Assembly: GCA_017457285.1 (NCBI GenBank) | Contig: JAFTHT010000052.1 | Span: 1-34,814 of the forward strand | DNA from: Oscillospiraceae bacterium | GTDB lineage: Bacteria; Bacillota; Clostridia; Oscillospirales; Oscillospiraceae | Length of the DNA stretch: 34,814 nt | Direction of reading: 5' to 3' | Shown here: positions 33,380 to 34,814 of the stretch, piece by piece | Position numbering within the stretch: position 1 is the stretch's first letter | Layout: the number at the start of each line of letters is the position of its first letter | Made by a program: the position numbers and the translations under genes | The notes under the pieces: generated by a model | The model's database searches: none | What the model saw: only the letters and a program-made list of their open reading frames with translations | Told to the model about the DNA's origin: nothing

Positions 33380-33436
33380 AGACGTTCCTATATCATAGTG
33401 CGTCATATTATCCGACGTATCATAAGGAGTAACACC

Positions 33437-34615
33437 ATGGAAGAACAAAACATCACCGCCCCAGAGAGTGTGGAGGTCGTGGACATCCAGTTCCGTCCGG
33501 GGCAGAAGGTATACTTTTTCGACCCCGCCGGGCTGACGCTGAAGCAGGGCGACCATGTCATCATGGACACCGCCCGGGGCCCGGAATTTGGCATCTGCAC
33601 CGCCGGGAACCACACCATCCCCCAAAAGGACGTGGTGGCCCCCCTGCGCTCCATTCTGCGTCTGGCCACCGACAAAGATGAGAGAATCGTTGCGGAAAAC
33701 CGGGCAAAAGAGCGGAAAGCCCACGAAATTTGCCTGCAAAAAATCGAGAATTTGGGTCTGGATATGCAGCTGGTCAGCGTGGAGTGCGCCTTCGACAGCA
33801 GCAAGATTCTCTTCTTCTTCACCGCCGACGAGCGGGTGGATTTCCGGGAGCTGGTGAAAAATCTGGCCTCCATTTTCCACACCCGCATCGAGCTGCGGCA
33901 AATCGGCGTCCGGGACAAGGCCAAAATGGTCGGTGGCCTGGGCATCTGCGGCCGCCCCTTCTGCTGCGCCAGCTTCCTGGAGGATTTCCAGCCCGTTTCC
34001 ATCAAAATGGCCAAGACCCAGAATCTGAGCCTGAACCCCACCAAAATTTCCGGCACCTGCGGCCGGCTCATGTGCTGCCTGAAATACGAGCAGGACGCCT
34101 ACGAGGACCTGCTGCGCCGGACCCCCAAGGAGGAATCCTTCGTGGACACCCCCGAGGGCCGCGGCACCGTGGTGGAGGTGAGCCTGCTGCGGCAAAAGGT
34201 GAAGGTCCGGATGGAGGATGCGCCGGAGACCGTCAGCGTCTTCGCCAACGAGGACATCGCCGTGTTCCGCAACGGCAAGGCCAAGAAAAATGACCCGCCC
34301 ATCCCCGACGACTGGGCCCCCATCTCCGGCAGCGGCAAGCGGGTCCGCCGGGAGAAGAAGGAAGAGGATACCGCATTCCTGGACCCCATCAAATTCCGCT
34401 ACCGGGAGGAATCCGTGGTGGACGAGCCCGCCCCCGAGGCCGAAAAGCCCCAGCGCCCCCGCCGCCGGAAGCCCGCCCCCAAGCCCGCCGAAAAGGCCCC
34501 GGAGCCCAAGCAGGAGCCCGCGCCCGCCCCGACGGCCGAGGCGGAAAAGCCCAAAAAACCCCAAAACCGCCGCCGGAATTACCACCACCGCAAGCCGAAA
34601 GCCCCCCAAAATTGA
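33437..34615 (+). CDS. ricT: RicT/YaaT PSP1-domain protein (RNase Y specificity factor)
   Basis: In Bacillus, RicT forms the Y-complex with RicA and RicF, binds [4Fe-4S] clusters and guides RNase Y mRNA processing; it also affects sporulation and biofilm genes. This protein has 392 residues. The PSP1 core (about 20-260) carries the Cys sets C171/C176/C177 (CGRPFCC) and C208/C213/C214 (CGRLMCC). Residues about 300-392 form a disordered tail rich in Pro, Lys, Glu and Arg, longer than in Bacillus. ATG 33437 follows AAGGAG. An upstream TTG-initiated extension starts in the repeat at 33350 and is discounted. Confidence 0.92.
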   Translation: MEEQNITAPESVEVVDIQFRPGQKVYFFDPAGLTLKQGDHVIMDTARGPEFGICTAGNHTIPQKDVVAPLRSILRLATDKDERIVAENRAKERKAHEICLQKIENLGLDMQLVSVECAFDSSKILFFFTADERVDFRELVKNLASIFHTRIELRQIGVRDKAKMVGGLGICGRPFCCASFLEDFQPVSIKMAKTQNLSLNPTKISGTCGRLMCCLKYEQDAYEDLLRRTPKEESFVDTPEGRGTVVEVSLLRQKVKVRMEDAPETVSVFANEDIAVFRNGKAKKNDPPIPDDWAPISGSGKRVRREKKEEDTAFLDPIKFRYREESVVDEPAPEAEKPQRPRRRKPAPKPAEKAPEPKQEPAPAPTAEAEKPKKPQNRRRNYHHRKPKAPQN

Positions 34616-34620
34616 TACCA

Positions 34621-34646
34621 GGGCCTGTCCAAATCCGGACAGGCCC
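34621..34646 (+). terminator. Intrinsic terminator of ricT
   Basis: GGGCCTGTCC (34621-34630), a six-base loop, GGACAGGCCC (34637-34646), then TTCCTGCGCTTT. The stem has ten perfect pairs, but the T-tract is poor. Confidence 0.75.
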
Positions 34647-34664
34647 TTCCTGCGCTTTGACCTG

Positions 34665-34814
34665 TAAATGATTGTTTAGAGTAGGAAGCACCCCTTGCCC
34701 CCCTCATTTATGAGGGGGGTGGCCGAGCGAAGCGAAGGTCGGGGGGAGTCCGTAAGATGTTACGAATTCGCCGAAAACGTACACAAAATCATAACCTTCT
34801 ACCGCATGCTCCCC
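34665..34814. mobile_element. MITE-like palindromic element, cut by the window end
   Basis: Left terminus TAAATGATTGTTTAG (34665-34679) is identical to that at 16809. It continues with the CCCCTCATTTATGAGGGG module, the GCCGAGCGAAGCGAAGGTC module and a centre matching 19210-19285 with scattered differences. The right terminus lies beyond the window. Confidence 0.7.

Noticed and set aside
33350..33436. N-terminal extension of RicT from TTG 33350
   Set aside because: It is repeat sequence; ATG 33437 has AAGGAG and fits the family.

Overview
The window looks like a chromosomal segment of a GC-rich gut Clostridia bacterium of the Oscillospiraceae/Ruminococcaceae type. The basis is family resemblance only: Firmicutes-style strong AAGGAGG ribosome sites and extended -10 promoters (TGnTATAAT), a clostridial GlgC/GlgD/GlgA/GlgB glycogen set, a holB-ricT (yaaT) pair as in Bacillus, clostridial-type ThyA and DHFR, a multi-module secreted pullulanase, and many short palindromic intergenic elements. 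No rRNA, tRNA, CRISPR array, transposase or phage gene was seen.

Layout. 1-4522 (-): a secreted type I pullulanase, cut by the window edge at its C-terminus. 4962-6311 (+): a MATE efflux transporter. 6540-13096 (-): a capsule/exopolysaccharide control cluster with a PHP-type tyrosine phosphatase, a membrane nucleotide-sugar 4,6-dehydratase, an anchored Ig-like protein, and two consecutive Wzz/BY-kinase fusions with tyrosine-glycine tails. No glycosyltransferase, flippase or polymerase is present. 13205-19137 (+): an ABC exporter, a DUF2207-like membrane protein, and an OmpR-type response regulator with its histidine kinase. 19416-25371 (-): glgB-glgC-glgD-glgA for glycogen synthesis. 25650-28872 (-): galE-thyA-folA-lexA. 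29145-34615 (+): cytoplasmic asparaginase, CBS-domain manganese pyrophosphatase, holB and ricT.

Functional links. The pullulanase brings alpha-glucan sugars into reach, and the glg operon stores surplus glucose as branched glycogen. GalE and the 4,6-dehydratase supply nucleotide sugars, while the paired tyrosine kinases and phosphatase would tune polysaccharide chain export. ThyA oxidises methylene-THF to DHF and FolA reduces it again. LexA, the SOS repressor, sits directly downstream.

The most unusual content is between genes: (1) an array of 36 heptamers between the asparaginase and pyrophosphatase genes, written in two variants that differ only by CG versus CA; (2) at least five families of palindromic repeats, some with shared transposon-like termini (TAAATGATTGTTTAG), which overlap a stop codon in one place and a ribosome binding site in another; (3) two tandem polysaccharide tyrosine kinases with unusual Tyr-Gly repeat tails.

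All gene calls rest on reading translations and motifs by eye. No database search or structure prediction was run.
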